Assembly (NCBI GenBank): GCA_949152475.1
Contig: OX424555.1
Coordinates: 63,903,977-63,967,976, forward strand
Source: Terebella lapidaria
Lineage: Eukaryota; Annelida; Polychaeta; Terebellida; Terebellidae
Direction: 5' to 3'
Length of the DNA: 64,000 nt
The notes under the pieces were generated by a model. It did not search any database. It saw only the letters and a program-made list of their open reading frames with translations, and was not told where the DNA came from. This document shows, in pieces, positions 22,845 through 36,100 of this stretch. Numbering within the stretch: the stretch's first letter is position 1; every line of letters starts with the position of its first letter. The position numbers and the translations under genes are program-made.

Positions 22845-25390
22845 CTGAAATGATTACATAATCCACGAAATCTTTGCTTGAATAGCTTTCGCGTGTATCA
22901 TAGCAATGCACGTTATAGTACTCAGGTATATACATTAATGCTTACAATTAACTGCTAATGTTTTATTGTCATTTGTAATAACGTGTAATTCCCTGCATAG
23001 TTCACAAAATCATCGCATGAACGTCGTGATTGAAACGAATACTACTGGTACTCCGTTATTAAAATAATTAATTCTTACAATCAAATGTACGGAGCCCCTG
23101 AGGTGACATACCAGATATATTTATTAATCCGTGCGCACGAAATAGTAAACTGTGCGCACGAATTAATAAATAATTTCGGTATGTCACCTCATGGGCTCCG
23201 TACAAATTGTAAAATATTGCCCAGATAATTTTTTTAAGATTATCTAATTCCCTGGTGTGATGACGACAAACATCGCGCTCAGGGAAAAAAACATTCGCGA
23301 TCTTGCACAAATCATATTGACATTAGATCGCTATACTGATAGACACATTTTGTTCACAACCAGACGAAGAATATTTTGAACGGTACACTTGTTCATTTGT
23401 TTGAGTGACAGATGGTGATATGGGTATTCAATCCCACATGAAAGACGAACTGAAAGAAGAGTGTCATCAAGTGACATCTAGCATTACTAACACCTTCTGC
23501 ATTATTCAACAATATGGCATTTAGCACCTGCATACGCAAAATGTTGATGTGACCTCCCTGTCGGAGTGCATCAATCGACAATATACCGCCACTCGAAAAG
23601 AAAGCAATTAATTCCCCCAAAACGCGTACTAATATTCCTCAAGAACAAAATGCATTTAACAATGCGGGTAGGGCGAACCCCAAGTGTCATTTGTACCATA
23701 AAATAATGGGAGGTGACCACTGTCCGAACCCTGACCACCGTAAAGTTAGGGCAACCAGCAAGACAGTCAACTCGGGTTCGCTCTGCTTAGTGATTAGAAC
23801 TTGTGCAGAAGGAACTTGTATTGAAGTAAAAGTTGTAACGATGGTGTATTTGTGACTGCGTATAATCTAGTGACAGTAATAACTGGGCACGTAAATTTGC
23901 GTTTGCTTTGGTAAGTTGCTATCACCATTTTGGGTATGTCTACGTTACCTTCCTCACCAGAATTACGTAACTTGATGTCTTTAGACTTGTGCACATCTAC
24001 CGTGAAGTGAATGAATAGTGTGGTCGACGCTCACGACTCAGTTTTTATTCTGGGAATCAAACACGCCCATATATGTCATTGATCAACTTGAACGTGAAAA
24101 TGTAAATGGAGTTTGACCCTAAATGTTATTTTCACTACATAATGGCGATACTCATCTCCAAAAACGGAATAGAGGAGACGAAAATTTCAATGACATTATC
24201 CGATATCCGACCACTGTGTGTGTAAATAGCTTCGCGTGCTACTTGAATGGGTAAAGTAAATGACGGGGCGGATTAAGAGATCCGTATATTTGGTATTGAC
24301 ATCTTCGAAGGTGGAAGTCTCAGTAAATTGCTCCAGTCATCACGTCTTCATTGCAAACAGGGCTTTGGGTCGTGCCCCATCTCGTGCTCTTCCCCATCCA
24401 ATACTTGGCTAGACATTTCAGACAAAACGACTGCAGCATCTAACATAACGTTAAATCTCATCACATTAAGCCAAGCATGTGCTATTATCAAGTAATCTAT
24501 CGTGTATCTGCCGCAACTACAAAACTTTTTAGATGCGTGTCTGTCCCGTGGCACATCATACCCGTAATCGTTAATATTAACATAGACATAGAACAGAGAT
24601 ATTAAACACGTCGTCAACGTCGTTTGGTTTTCAAGATTACCATTTTTGGCCATCTGAATTTCATTTTAATTCCATCGACATTAGATCGATGGCACTGCAG
24701 ACCAGGGGACATAATTTTTCATCAATAAAGGTATATAATTATCTCATCAATAAAGGTATATGCTTTTCTGATACCCTCATTTATTGTAGTTCTAAACAAG
24801 CCACAATAATTTTTGTTTGATTTCCTTTACCATAATGGCGTACAATCAAACAGATTAGAGTATCATACCCAGATTGTCAAGCACAGTTTCCATTTATGGC
24901 TTCTTATTTCCTCCAAGTTCAATCCACTCTTTTTGTGAAATACATTTGCAGTTGGTGACTCAGGGTAATCTGAGTCAAAATCAACGTCACCAGCGCTGAT
25001 TTTCCGATTTCTTCCAATTGTTTGTCTCCGAGGACCAAATTAAGTATTTTGTGAGCTACATGGTCCTGAGTTTGAACACTCATTGTGACCTCTTTCCAAA
25101 TTCAATGTCACTAAGTTATGCCTAATATATTGCTTTGTGGATGTGCTTAATATGCCTACGCCGATCTTCAAGTAGTGTTTCTTCAGAGGCCGCCTGTCCA
25201 ATTCCAGGACTGACGTTAAAACACACACGGTCATCCAAGGTCGATTTCATATTCTCTGTTAAGAGGCGTGTACGTTATTTTGTATCCTTCCTTAATACAG
25301 ACTTCACATGTACATGTACATGAAATCTGTAACCGTCTTTTGACTCTCTAATTATAAGTTAATTACAGTGTTCAAGAATTGACTGACAGG
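22845..25390. other. Intergenic DNA with one palindromic element
   Basis: No gene is recognised. It contains the 119-bp palindrome at 23086-23204 and a duplicated CATCAATAAAGGTATAT near 24720 and 24745. If the minus-strand receptor has a 5' UTR exon, it lies here but was not located. Confidence 0.4.
23086..23204. mobile_element. 119-bp near-perfect palindromic MITE
   Basis: The arms begin TGTACGGAGCCCCTGAGGTG and, on the other strand from the right end, TGTACGGAGCCCATGAGGTG. They fold almost to the centre, where GTGCGCACGA occurs twice. It is all arm and no body, the form of a very short fold-back MITE or an arm-only solo end. Confidence 0.8.
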
Positions 25391-25789
25391 TTAAAGTGAT
25401 ATTGGGAGAAAGTTATGGTCGGTGCTTTAAATTTTTGACCGAACGAAGAAAACATTATAGTTATATATATATCTGCACTTGCATGCCCAAACAGATACCC
25501 CTATCACATTGATTTAGTTGCCAGTTTTTTATGGAGATGGTTTGAGTTTGTAGACATTACCGCCATTCTAGGTGTTTTGTATCACTTGATGCGATGCGAT
25601 TCCAGCTTTCTGGTTCGAACCAATCAAGCGTGAACTAGGTCAGATCAGAGTTAACGCTGCGTGGTGCACGAAACGAAAGAAAAGCGGTTGCTAGTCATAT
25701 GCTGGATTTATCAATATTTTTTTAATTGGACCACAGGCGTATTTATAATTGGTTTGGAACAAAAGGTTTTCCTCTGAATATCACTTTAA
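25391..25789 (+). mobile_element. TTAA-flanked MITE, family B
   Basis: TTAA at 25391-25394 is followed by AGTGATATTGGGAGAAAG. The right end reads CTGAATATCACT followed by TTAA at 25786-25789. The internal blocks ATCTGCACTTG, CCCAAACAGAT and GCGATGCGATTCCAGCTT recur in reverse orientation at 46440-46645, proving an interspersed family. Confidence 0.8.
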
Positions 25790-26186
25790 CGTCTGTGCTT
25801 CAAATATAAAGCAAACAATGGAGATGGCATACCAATTTTTGTCAAGTTACACACCAAATCAGATAATATCAGGTTAAGTACTTTCGGGGGAGTCGCTGAC
25901 AGCTAGAGACCATTGGTATAACAAAACATCCAATTATATGTTAATTGCAACGTTTCAAAGTGATAACAATACCATTAAACAAATTATCTTCAAACCTTAA
26001 AGTAGTATATTCGGTTGTGCGTGTGAAAGTGATCAATTGCCGTCTCAGAGCAGCTGAACAGTTCAAAATTTCCAATGCACACACACATTTTTCTGAATTT
26101 GTCATTGAGAATTTCATTTTTCAAAAAGTTTTCCACGGAACAGTTCCCATGCAGTGATGCAAAAATAACAAAAATATAGAGAATAC

Positions 26187-28735
26187 TCGTGTATATATAC
26201 TCTGATTTTTTGTTTGCACCGGTTTTTGACGATATTTTTGCGATGCTAGATGCTATTGTTCTATCACTTGGAACACTTCACGTGGGAGTCGAACGGCAAT
26301 CTTCTGTCAAATTTCAGAATTTGGCAATCTACCTCAATGTTAACTTTCAGCGCAAAACGGGATCTCGAGAATCTGAACTCGAGGATTTGGTCCTGTTTAT
26401 ATCCATCAAGTCTTGAAATATTATTGCAATTTTGGACCAGAAGACACATTGTGTACTCTACACAAATATGTTGATTTCGAAAGATTGTTCAGCTACAAAG
26501 CCGAACGAAAGCGCAAAATTGTGCGCGGACGCAGAAATTCAATGACAAGGCTAAATTTAAGGGTGGGAATCGCCTAGCATTTAGCCTAGGAATATCTTTA
26601 ATTTGTACCGATCCATGTTTCTCTTTATAACTTCGCCATATAAACACCAAATTGTCCCAAAATTTTACCATAGCTGCATGTTCTAACCATGGTCAATGAA
26701 TATTTTGGCAACAAAGTTAAACTTTGTTCGATCACGCAATGAATACATACATCAATGTTAGTGATTGAACATCACTAATAGATAATAAGGTAGATCTTCA
26801 ATACCTTTACATGGGCAAACTTCTGGGATAGTGGGGCGACATGATATAGATCACTAACCGAGACTAACTTTTTTTAGGATGTCCATGTAGTATTTATCGG
26901 ATTAGTACAAGCAAATTTAGCAGATGTAGCAAATTTGTCGGTGAAGGCATGCGGCATTCATAATGTCTCACTCGCTGTAGCGGTCGGTGCATACGAGCGA
27001 ATTACGTTGTATGCGTGACCAAGACCAAGACTCTACTCGAGCGAACTAAAAGTCCTTTCATAATTAAAAGACGCCAATATGTGGTGTAATATCTCCAGTT
27101 GTATGCACTTCACATTTTCTAGACTTGAAGCAAAGTGAAAACGAAGCACTGACCAACAGAATTAGTCGTATATCAATATTGTTTTCAATGACATGGCAGT
27201 TAAATTATTAAATTTAACAATATAAATGGGATTTTACAATGGTAAAACGAAGGTGGGAAAGCCAACCGTTTCACACAGCAGGCGATAGAAAGGACAGCGG
27301 CAATATGCATGATGTAGCTGACCAATACGACGCCGCTAGGAAACGACCAGTCTGAACCTACCAGCCCCGAAACACATGTATTCACAAAAGTATTGTAGGT
27401 GGTATTTTTTATTCATTTACTTAAAAATTAACCAGCGACAGTCCACGTCATGAGCGAACAGATTTGTTAGGATCGTGCTAATATGTCTAGTATATGATGC
27501 GTAGTACAATTCTTTATAAACTAACAAATTTAGTGTGTTATCATCATCCTCGCTCTACTTGTGTATCTGGTAAAGCATTTATTTTGAAAAGCATACATTA
27601 GTTATGCATGCTTATTGGTCACAGGAAGGAGATTGGTCAGGGCATGTGTTCAACCAAGTGGAATAGCTCAGGGGACCGTTACAAAATATTGATGTGGGCT
27701 TGAAGCTTGTTGACAAGAATTGTGCGCAATAAATTTACTGACAGTGTGCAATCAGTGCCAATGCAAACGAAACAGTAGTACATGCATATACATTCATTGA
27801 TTCTATATATATGTACACAACTATCCGTTGTATAGTTTGCTTTTAAATATTTCAACAATACAAGTATTTGTGATATGCCTGTGCCTGTACTATTGGTGAG
27901 ACGGTCCCTCAGGCATTCTTGCATAATCAGGCTGTTCCATTTCAAAAACCCAACCAACAGGGAATCAGAATTGGTCGCGACAAAACCCATGTTAAATATC
28001 CACTTAAAATCACATATTTTTATATTACAAATGACCCATTGCTTTTCATATTAGCAAAACACCATTAAATCCGATTTTGGTCAAAGGCTTGCTTCCTCTT
28101 TGTTTGTGGTCTGGTAAAATTAAAGTGCATACAACTGGAGATTTTACACCAAACTTTGGGGTCTTTTAATTATGAAAGGACTTTAGGCCTGCTAAAAATA
28201 GAAGCATCTGATTGAACTTACTTGTATATTGTACATTTTCACATCATTGCAGTAGACTTGAAAAAAAATATTTCTCGGAACGAACATATGAACTTATTGT
28301 TGTGCGAGTATCATTGTATACAACACCGTCATGATAAAGTTCTACCTTGTTATCTGTTGCGTACATTCAGTGATCTATACCCATAGACTATCATAACAAA
28401 TCCTCGTTTTAACATAGTGTATTCTAATAAACAGACACGTAGCAACTCGGGCCAAATTTTGAATAAATTGGATAAAAATTCGCGGAGATATGGACAAAAA
28501 CGTACACCGGTATGGTTTGTGTGACGATGAAAATTCCTAGGCGATTCCCCACCTTAGCATTTAGATGGATTGCCTTTTTTCCGATTCTCACGATTGAAGT
28601 CTAGAATTCGGTAGAAAATTGCCGTTTGACTCCCAGATGAAGTATGCTAAACTATAGAACAATACCATTTAGCCTCGCAAAACTATCAGCGAAAACAGGT
28701 GTAAACAAGATAGAAAAATCAGAGTATGGTATATA
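26187..28735. mobile_element. About 2.5-kb fold-back element
   Basis: Matching blocks occur in the same order inward from both ends: ATATATACTCTGATTTTT left against the reverse complement of AAAAATCAGAGTATGG right (near 28717); GGGAGTCGAACGGCAAT (26285) against ATTGCCGTTTGACTCCC (28619); GTGGGAATCGCCTAG against CTAGGCGATTCCCCAC; and AAGTCCTTTCATAATTAAAA (27050) against TTTTAATTATGAAAGGACTT (28163). The arms are imperfect and several hundred bases long. The unpaired centre (about 27.1-28.1 kb) has a 103-codon minus-strand frame with no recognisable motif. No transposase is visible. Confidence 0.7.
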
Positions 28736-28771
28736 TGATTGAGATCAGTCGGGATTGTCGTGTGCTTGCAG

Positions 28772-28926
28772 TGGGCTCCTCGACATGTCACTGGTGTCAC
28801 GTGATGGAGAGAGAGTCCTTCCAGAACCAAGAAATCGGCAAACTTCTCAACGACAACTTTGTGTCTATCAAAGTAGACCGAGAGGAGAGATCTGATGTGG
28901 ACAGAGTTAACATGACTTTCATACAG
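28772..28926 (+). pseudogene. SPATA20: Isolated SPATA20-like exon (DUF255, thioredoxin-fold)
   Basis: A 155-bp block encodes [20 protein letters not shown] and then [23 protein letters not shown], the hallmark of the SPATA20/YyaL N-terminal thioredoxin-like domain with its CHWCH motif. It is flanked by GTGCTTGCAG and CAG/GTCATG, so it looks like an intact internal exon, phase 1 in and phase 0 out. The next expected exon (Gly/Trp-Pro-rich, YFPP motif) is not seen downstream in this window, nor a first exon upstream, and fold-back and duplicated DNA lie on either side. It is most likely a displaced gene fragment; a gene with very long introns is the alternative. Confidence 0.65.
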
Positions 28927-29082
28927 GTCATGAAGAAACCATAGATATTCATATTGATTCTTAAATAAGGGCACTATAAGGAAATGTATGTATTTGTTAA
29001 TGTTAATGCAAATTCTAAACAATTCGTACACATCGTGCTTTTTTTCGTTGTGTTAAACTCCGTTGCATGATCATGTGGACGT

Positions 29083-32000
29083 ACTTTAGAGGTTTCAACG
29101 GTGCTCTGCCATCAAATATATGCTAGCGTATTGGTATATAACAAATTTCAGAAACAAAATATGCTACTTTAAACGTGCTAGTAAAAAGCAGCAAAGGAAT
29201 CTACATACCAGATCTACCACTAACAAAGTGTACTGGGATATATACTCAGTGGGAATCGGTAATAGCAAGAGACCGAGGGTACACAAAGACAACGACACAG
29301 ACGCTAGCCAACCTATCCCAAAAACTTTCGGCTTATGCTTGCTGAGATGCAAGTATCTTTGTTTGAGAGGGATATAGTTTTTCAAATGTCAAGTCTGCAT
29401 CATACAATACCTGGTTATGCTTACTGTTTTCCGTCATATATAATTTAACCAGAATATGTACAGCAAAATGACTTGTGTCTGTATGTAGTTGTGATTGTAT
29501 TCAAATTTATTGATTACATTTTAAGCAAAGGATATCAACCCAGTAATACAACAGACCACATATGTGCGTATATTTCATTGATCAGACACAGTACAAATGT
29601 TTCGTATTTTTTAAAAAAGAAACAGTTTTGTTGAGCATCGCCACTGTGCCATTTCTCGTGTTTTCACAATTGAAAATATTGCTCAGCACGTAAATGACAA
29701 CCGTGACTAATAAATCAGCATCCGATTCAGATTTGCATACCAAGGGTGGCAGCTTGGATGAGGTAACGCAGAGATTGTGTGATACACGTAATGACGGTTT
29801 CCATCATTCCACGTAATTCCAAGGGACTTAAAATTCTTCTATTTGTTGGTCCCAAATTTCCAAATAGAAATACAATTTATCAGAAGCGAAGCGAACTCGT
29901 GATTGTATATTCAAGAATTTCACATTGCAGCTGAATTTCACATTGCAGCGTGCGTATTTTCGTTCTTTTTACAACCCCACTTTAGTTTTTTTTAAATATA
30001 AAATTAAAGTATCGTGCATTTCAATTTTTCGAACCTCTGGTCATAAACACATTATATATATGATCATATAATGTCACATTTATAAGGCAACGTTATCGAT
30101 AGTTTCATCCACAAAAAAATGTTTGAGTGGGAAATCATTTATTCTTAAACTAAAACACAATACTAACACTAATGAATGAGTACATCATTATGAACAGGTT
30201 ATATGGCTACTATATTTATAAATATACTATGCCATTATGTTTATGATAGGCGCTCGATCATAGTTATTTGGCTGGATAGTATAGGCTTGTTATTTTACTG
30301 AAACATATAAAAGCCTGAAGAAATGAAACAGTCAGTGCACAAACGCTCAATATGTCACTCAAAAACTGTGGAAAATCGTGTAAAACAGACGTAATATGTG
30401 AATATTTTGTAATGTTTTTTTATTTTATTTTTTTTTGGTTTCGGGAGTTCCGCAACTCTCCAGAATCTCTTTGTACTGTGCTCAAGACGTGATCGTGATG
30501 TGATATAGCGTCCGCCAAATCAATGGTAGGTGTGTCCCTATTACTGTGAGTGCCGACCCTTGTCGTTCCTCCTAAATCAGTGTTTCTTTTATGTTGGGAT
30601 CCCGAACCTACAGAATCCCCGGCTCGCTGTCCGTTGTCACACCGGAGTCAAGCTACGTAGTCAACAGGCGACACATGTCTATTGATGCCTTTCACTTATT
30701 TGCTGTAGCTTGTAAAGTATTTCTTGCACTGAGCGTATCACTCGGATTTGGCCATTATTTTAGCTTGTGATATGGTACCTATATATATCAAGAGGTAACA
30801 CGTGATATTAGTGATGTCAACATATGGTATTGCATCGTAAGAGATCTTGTCCAGAACATTAATTATGTGAACATGTTTAATCATCATTAAAACGCAGGCA
30901 AGAAATTGTCCAGAAAAGCCCATTTTAACAGAAGTCATGCAGCTAGTAAAAAGCTGCTGTTTCTCACGCCATCAAACCTTGACAGCTCCGGGTGTTTTGG
31001 GGTCTAGCACAAGCACATAGCAGTCTATTACCTTCACTGAACAAGCATGTTTGTTTTCTATTTCGACTAAGATTTGAAATATGGGAATGTATATGAGTCG
31101 CACGACTGCTTATTTTTCCTGTACCCAAATAGAGATATGTACACAGGGTGTGGTTACACATCTGTTGTCCATTTCTGTAGAAATGTACTATACTTGCAAT
31201 ATCTTTGTACGGCAGCGTGCGAAGAGCAGAATTCTAGAATTTCGCAAGCGCCTTAAAAACAGACAGGACACTTCACTACAGCATGACGTGAATATCCGTT
31301 TTCTGTTGATTAGCACCATTAGGGAACCGAGTCCATTTTCTCGAGAAATACCCAAATCGTGATGCAACGTAGACCAACGTTTATGTCAGTACACTTGCGT
31401 CATCAGCGGCAACACATGATGAGTATGTCGTTGTTTGTACTGTACGCCAGATGGAATTATACGTGGTGCTTAACTGTCGGACAAGTTATTTAAACAATCG
31501 GAGCAATTTAGAGATCCAGAACGAACCCGGGCCCTTGAATAATTGTAAGACTGGTATCTGAGTAGCAGATTAGGCTAGAACTAGAAGGCTAATGGATCAA
31601 ATGATGAATGATAAGTCAAAATGATTGATTGACTTCACTTCTGAATTCCTGAATGTTTTTACTTCTGGGTGTATTAAAAAGGTCCCATGTAGGATTTTAC
31701 TGTGCATCACTTCATTAATTCGAAAATAACTTGCGTATTTAATGCACACAAACAAGGTCAATTGAGACAATAGCCGTATGTTTGCAATTTGCAGTATATA
31801 GATGTAGAAATTCTGCATTGTATGTTTCTTGTGAGGGCAAATTGAGATAAAAAATTGGTTCTGATAGAAGTGTTTGTTGCCTATGAATATACGTGTTAGT
31901 ATTAAACAACCGTGGTCATCCATGAACATATATATGTTTAAATAATGATATAAATCTCTTGTTGCATATGGATATACCCGTAGGTTCTGTATGGTTTGAT

Positions 32001-33175
32001 GTGTTTATCAAACATGGACATATGCGTAGGATTGATTGGTAAAAACGGAAACGAGAATCAGGCCATTCTTACATACCAATCTCCTTGGAAATGATATCCC
32101 GGCGCTGGCCGCTCAGTGATCAACGACTCCGACTATAATTGTCAATCATTGTGCCGGAAACCCAGTAGCCTTTTGACTTGCGTACTTGTCATACTTCTGT
32201 TCCATGAGGTTTGTTTCGGATTTCTAATTTTTTTTTGCATAGGTTGCTGGGCAGTTGTATATTAATTCTATCAGGTATACAGTAGAGACGACAACATTTC
32301 ACACACGGTCTGCCCCTGATGATGTCAGTGTGTTTTGGATTAACTAATTGGTAGGGCTTTGTTTCTGTAATGCAAAATGCTGTACTCAAAGTTTGCTATT
32401 GGCATCATCAAAATCTAGTTGTATTGACCAGTGGTAATAGATCGATACCTACATTGTTGCATACATACACCAGACGTATACGAGCATCCTTATCTGGAAG
32501 TGCACTGCAACAAATGACACCATTAACAAAACACCATTGTACGAATGATGTAGGCGTTGATAAGTACAAGCTTCATTCATCATGTTCATGTCTAAATTCA
32601 TAACGAGCAGAAGTCCTTTAACTACCAGAATTGGTTGCGACCTACGTACTTCACGACGGCAGACTGGAAATAACTAACTTTCACTGTTGAAGGATAATAC
32701 ATGTGCAATTACAACCACAATCAGTGAATATTCCATACTCCAGTCAGGCAAAGTGTTATCTTATATAAAGCTATTTTTGATACATCAAAACACATGAAAT
32801 ACATGGCAGATTCAAACGTGAATACATACAAATATTATTCGAATTTGGAGGTAGGTAGATTGCAAAACATGAAGCACGTTTCCGGTGGAATCTAGATTTA
32901 CATGTATCTGGAACATTTTAGATTACGCTGTATCTCAAACGAAATCCTAAATGATAACTAAATCAGACATATAGATTTTGATACACCTTCAGGTTAATGT
33001 ATTACGAACACTGACTACGAAAACAATCAATAAGTATGTCACAACGTCTTCGTCTTCGGGGAGAACATTTATGTTCTTTTCACACTTGGAGTGGGATTAG
33101 AAAAAAAGTGTGCAAGTCGCGCTGTGTCTCCGACAATATTTCCGAAGATGTACATAGATACCACGCATATATTCA
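29083..33175. repeat. Tandem duplication unit, copy 1 (about 4.1 kb)
   Basis: ACTTTAGAGGTTTCAACGGT begins both this copy (29083) and the next (33176), and both end with ACCACGCATATATTCA, so the copies abut head to tail. No complete gene is visible. A splice-bounded open block at about 29151-29349 (after AACAAATTTCAG) has coding-like composition and is kept in both copies, but is unidentified. A family-A repeat lies at its right end. Confidence 0.9.
32212..32455 (+). repeat. Interspersed repeat family A, copy 3
   Basis: Same block order as copy 2, beginning GTTTCGGATTTCTAATTTTT and passing through ATCAGGTATACAGTAGAGAC. It lies inside duplication copy 1. Confidence 0.8.
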
Positions 33176-36100
33176 ACTTTAGAGGTTTCAACGGTGCTCT
33201 GCCATCAAATATATGCTAGCGTATTGGTATATAACAAATTTCAGAAACAAAATATGCTACTTTAAACGTGCTAGTAAAAAGCAGCAAAGGAATCTACATA
33301 CCAGATCTACCACTAACAAAGTGTACTGGGATATATACTCAGTGGGAATCGGTAATAGCAAGAGACCGAGGGCACACAAAGACAACGACACAGACGCTAG
33401 CCAACCTATCCCAAAAACTTTCGGCTTATGCTTGCTGAGATGCAAGTATCTTTGTTTGAGAGGGATATAGTTTTTCGAATGTCAAGTCTGCATCATACAA
33501 TACCTGGTTATGCTTACTGTTTTCCGTCATATATAATTTAACCAGAATATGTACAGCAAAATGACTTGTGTCTGTATGTAGTTGTGATTGTATTCAAATT
33601 TATTGATTACATTTTAAGCAAAGGATATCAACCCAGTAATACAACAGACCACATATGTGCGTATATTTCATTGATCAGACACAGTACAAATGTTTCGTAT
33701 TTTTTAAAAAAGAAACAGTTTTGTTGAGCATCGCCACTGTGCCATTTCTCGTGTTTTCACAATTGAAAATATTGCTCAGCACGTAAATGACAACCGTGAC
33801 TAATAAATCAGCATCCGATTCAGATTTGCATACCAAGGGTGGCAGCTTGGATGAGGTAACGCAGAGATTGTGTGATACACGTAATGACGGTTTCCATCAT
33901 TCCACATAATTCCAAGGGACTTAAAATTCTTCTATTTGTTGGTCCCAAATTTCCAAATAGAAATACAATTTATCAGAAGCGAAGCGAACTCGTAATTGTA
34001 TATTCAAGAATTTCACATTGCAGCTGAATTTCACAATGCAGCGTGCGTATTTTCGTTCTTTTTACAACCCCACTTTAGTTTTTTTTAAATATAAAATTAA
34101 AGTATCGTGCATTTCAATTTTTCGAACCTCTGGTCATAAACACATTATAGATATGATCATATAATGTCACATTTATAAGGCAACGTTATCGATAGTTTCA
34201 TCCACAAAGAAATGTTTGAGTGGGAAATCATTTATTCTTAAACTAAAACACAATACTAACACTAATGAATGAGTACATCATTCATATATTTATAAATATA
34301 CTATGCCATTATGTTTATGATAGGCGCTCGATCATAGTTATTTGGCTGGATAGTATAGGCTTGCTATTTTACTGAAACATATAAAAGCCTGAAGAAATTA
34401 AACAGTCAGTGCACAAACGCTCAATATGTCACTCAAAAACTGTGGAAAAACGTGTAAAACAGACGTAATATGAGAATATTTTGTAATGTTTTTTTTTTTT
34501 TTTTTTTTTTTGGTTTCGGGAGTTCCGCCACTCTCCAGAATCTCTTTGTACTGTGCTCAAGACGTGATCGTGATGTGATATAGCGTCCGCCAAATCAATG
34601 GTAGGTGTGTCCCTATTACTGTGAGTGCCGACCCTTGTCGTTCCTCCTAAATCAGTGTTTCTTTTATGTTGGGATCCCGAACCTACAGAATCCCCGGCTC
34701 GCTGTCCGTTGTCACACCGGAGTCAAGCTACGTAGTCAACAGGCGACACATGTCTATTGATGCCTTTCACTAATTTGCTGTAGCTTGTAAAGTATTTCTT
34801 GCACTGAGCGTATCACTCGGATTTGGCCATTATTTTAGCTTGTGATATGGTACCTATATATATATCAAGAGGTAACACGTGACATTAGTGATGTCAACAT
34901 ACGGTATTGCATCGTAAGAGATCTTGTCCAGAACATTAATTATGTGAACATGTTTAATCATCATTAAAACGCACGCCAGAAATTGTCCAGAAAAGCCCAT
35001 TTTAACAGAAGTCCTGCAGCTAGTAAAAAGCTGCTGTTTCTCACGCCATCAAACCTTGACAGCTCCGGGTGTTTTGGGGTCTAGCACAAGCACATAGCAG
35101 TCTATTACCTTCACTGAACAAGCATGTTTGTTTTCTATTTCGACTAAGATTTGAAATGTGGGAATGTATATGAGTCGCACGACTGCTTATTTTTCCTGTA
35201 CCCAAATAGAGATATGTACACAGGGTGTGGTTACACATCTGTTGTCCATTTCTGTAGAAATGTACTATACTTGCAATATCTTTGTACGGCAGCGTGCGAA
35301 GAGCAGAATTCTAGAATTTCGCAAGCGCCTTAAAAACAGACAGGACACTTCACTACAGCATGATGTGAATATCCGTTTTCTGTTGATTAGCACCATTAGG
35401 GAACCGAGTCCATTTTCTCGAGAAATACCCAAATCGTGATGCAACGTAGACCAACGTTTATGTCAGTACACTTGCGTCATCAGCGGCAACACATGATGAG
35501 TGTGTCTTTTTCTGTACTGTACGCCAGATGGAATTATACGTGGTGCTTAACTGTCGGACAAGTTATTTAAACAATCGGAGCAATTTAGAGATCCAGAACG
35601 AACCCGGGCCCTTGAATAATTGTAAGACTGGTATCTGAGTAGCAGATTAGGCTGGAACTAGAAGGCTAATGGGTCAAATGATGAATGATAAGTCAAAATG
35701 ATTGATAACTGATGGCGGACGATTCCTTGGATTTCGAAATGCTAACGGCGCCACACCATCATGGCAGCGGTGCACTTCTGAATTCCTGAATGTTTTTACT
35801 TCTGGGTGTATTAAAAAGGTCCCATGTAGGATTTTACTGTGCATCACTTGATTAATTCGAAAATAACTTGAGTATTTAATGCACAAAAACAAGGTCAATT
35901 TGGACAATAGCCGTATGTTTGCACTTTGCAGTATATAAGATGTAGAAATAGTCTGCATTGGATGTTTCTTGGGAGGGCAAATTAAGACGAAAAATTGGTC
36001 CTGATAGAAGTGTTTGTTGCCTATGAATATACGTGTAGGTTCTGCATGGTTTGATGTATTCAACAACCGTGGTCACCCATGAACATAAATATCTGTAAAT

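Noticed and set aside
31081..31362. 93-codon ORF conserved in both tandem copies
   Set aside because: The copies are nearly identical DNA, so conservation says nothing; no motif.
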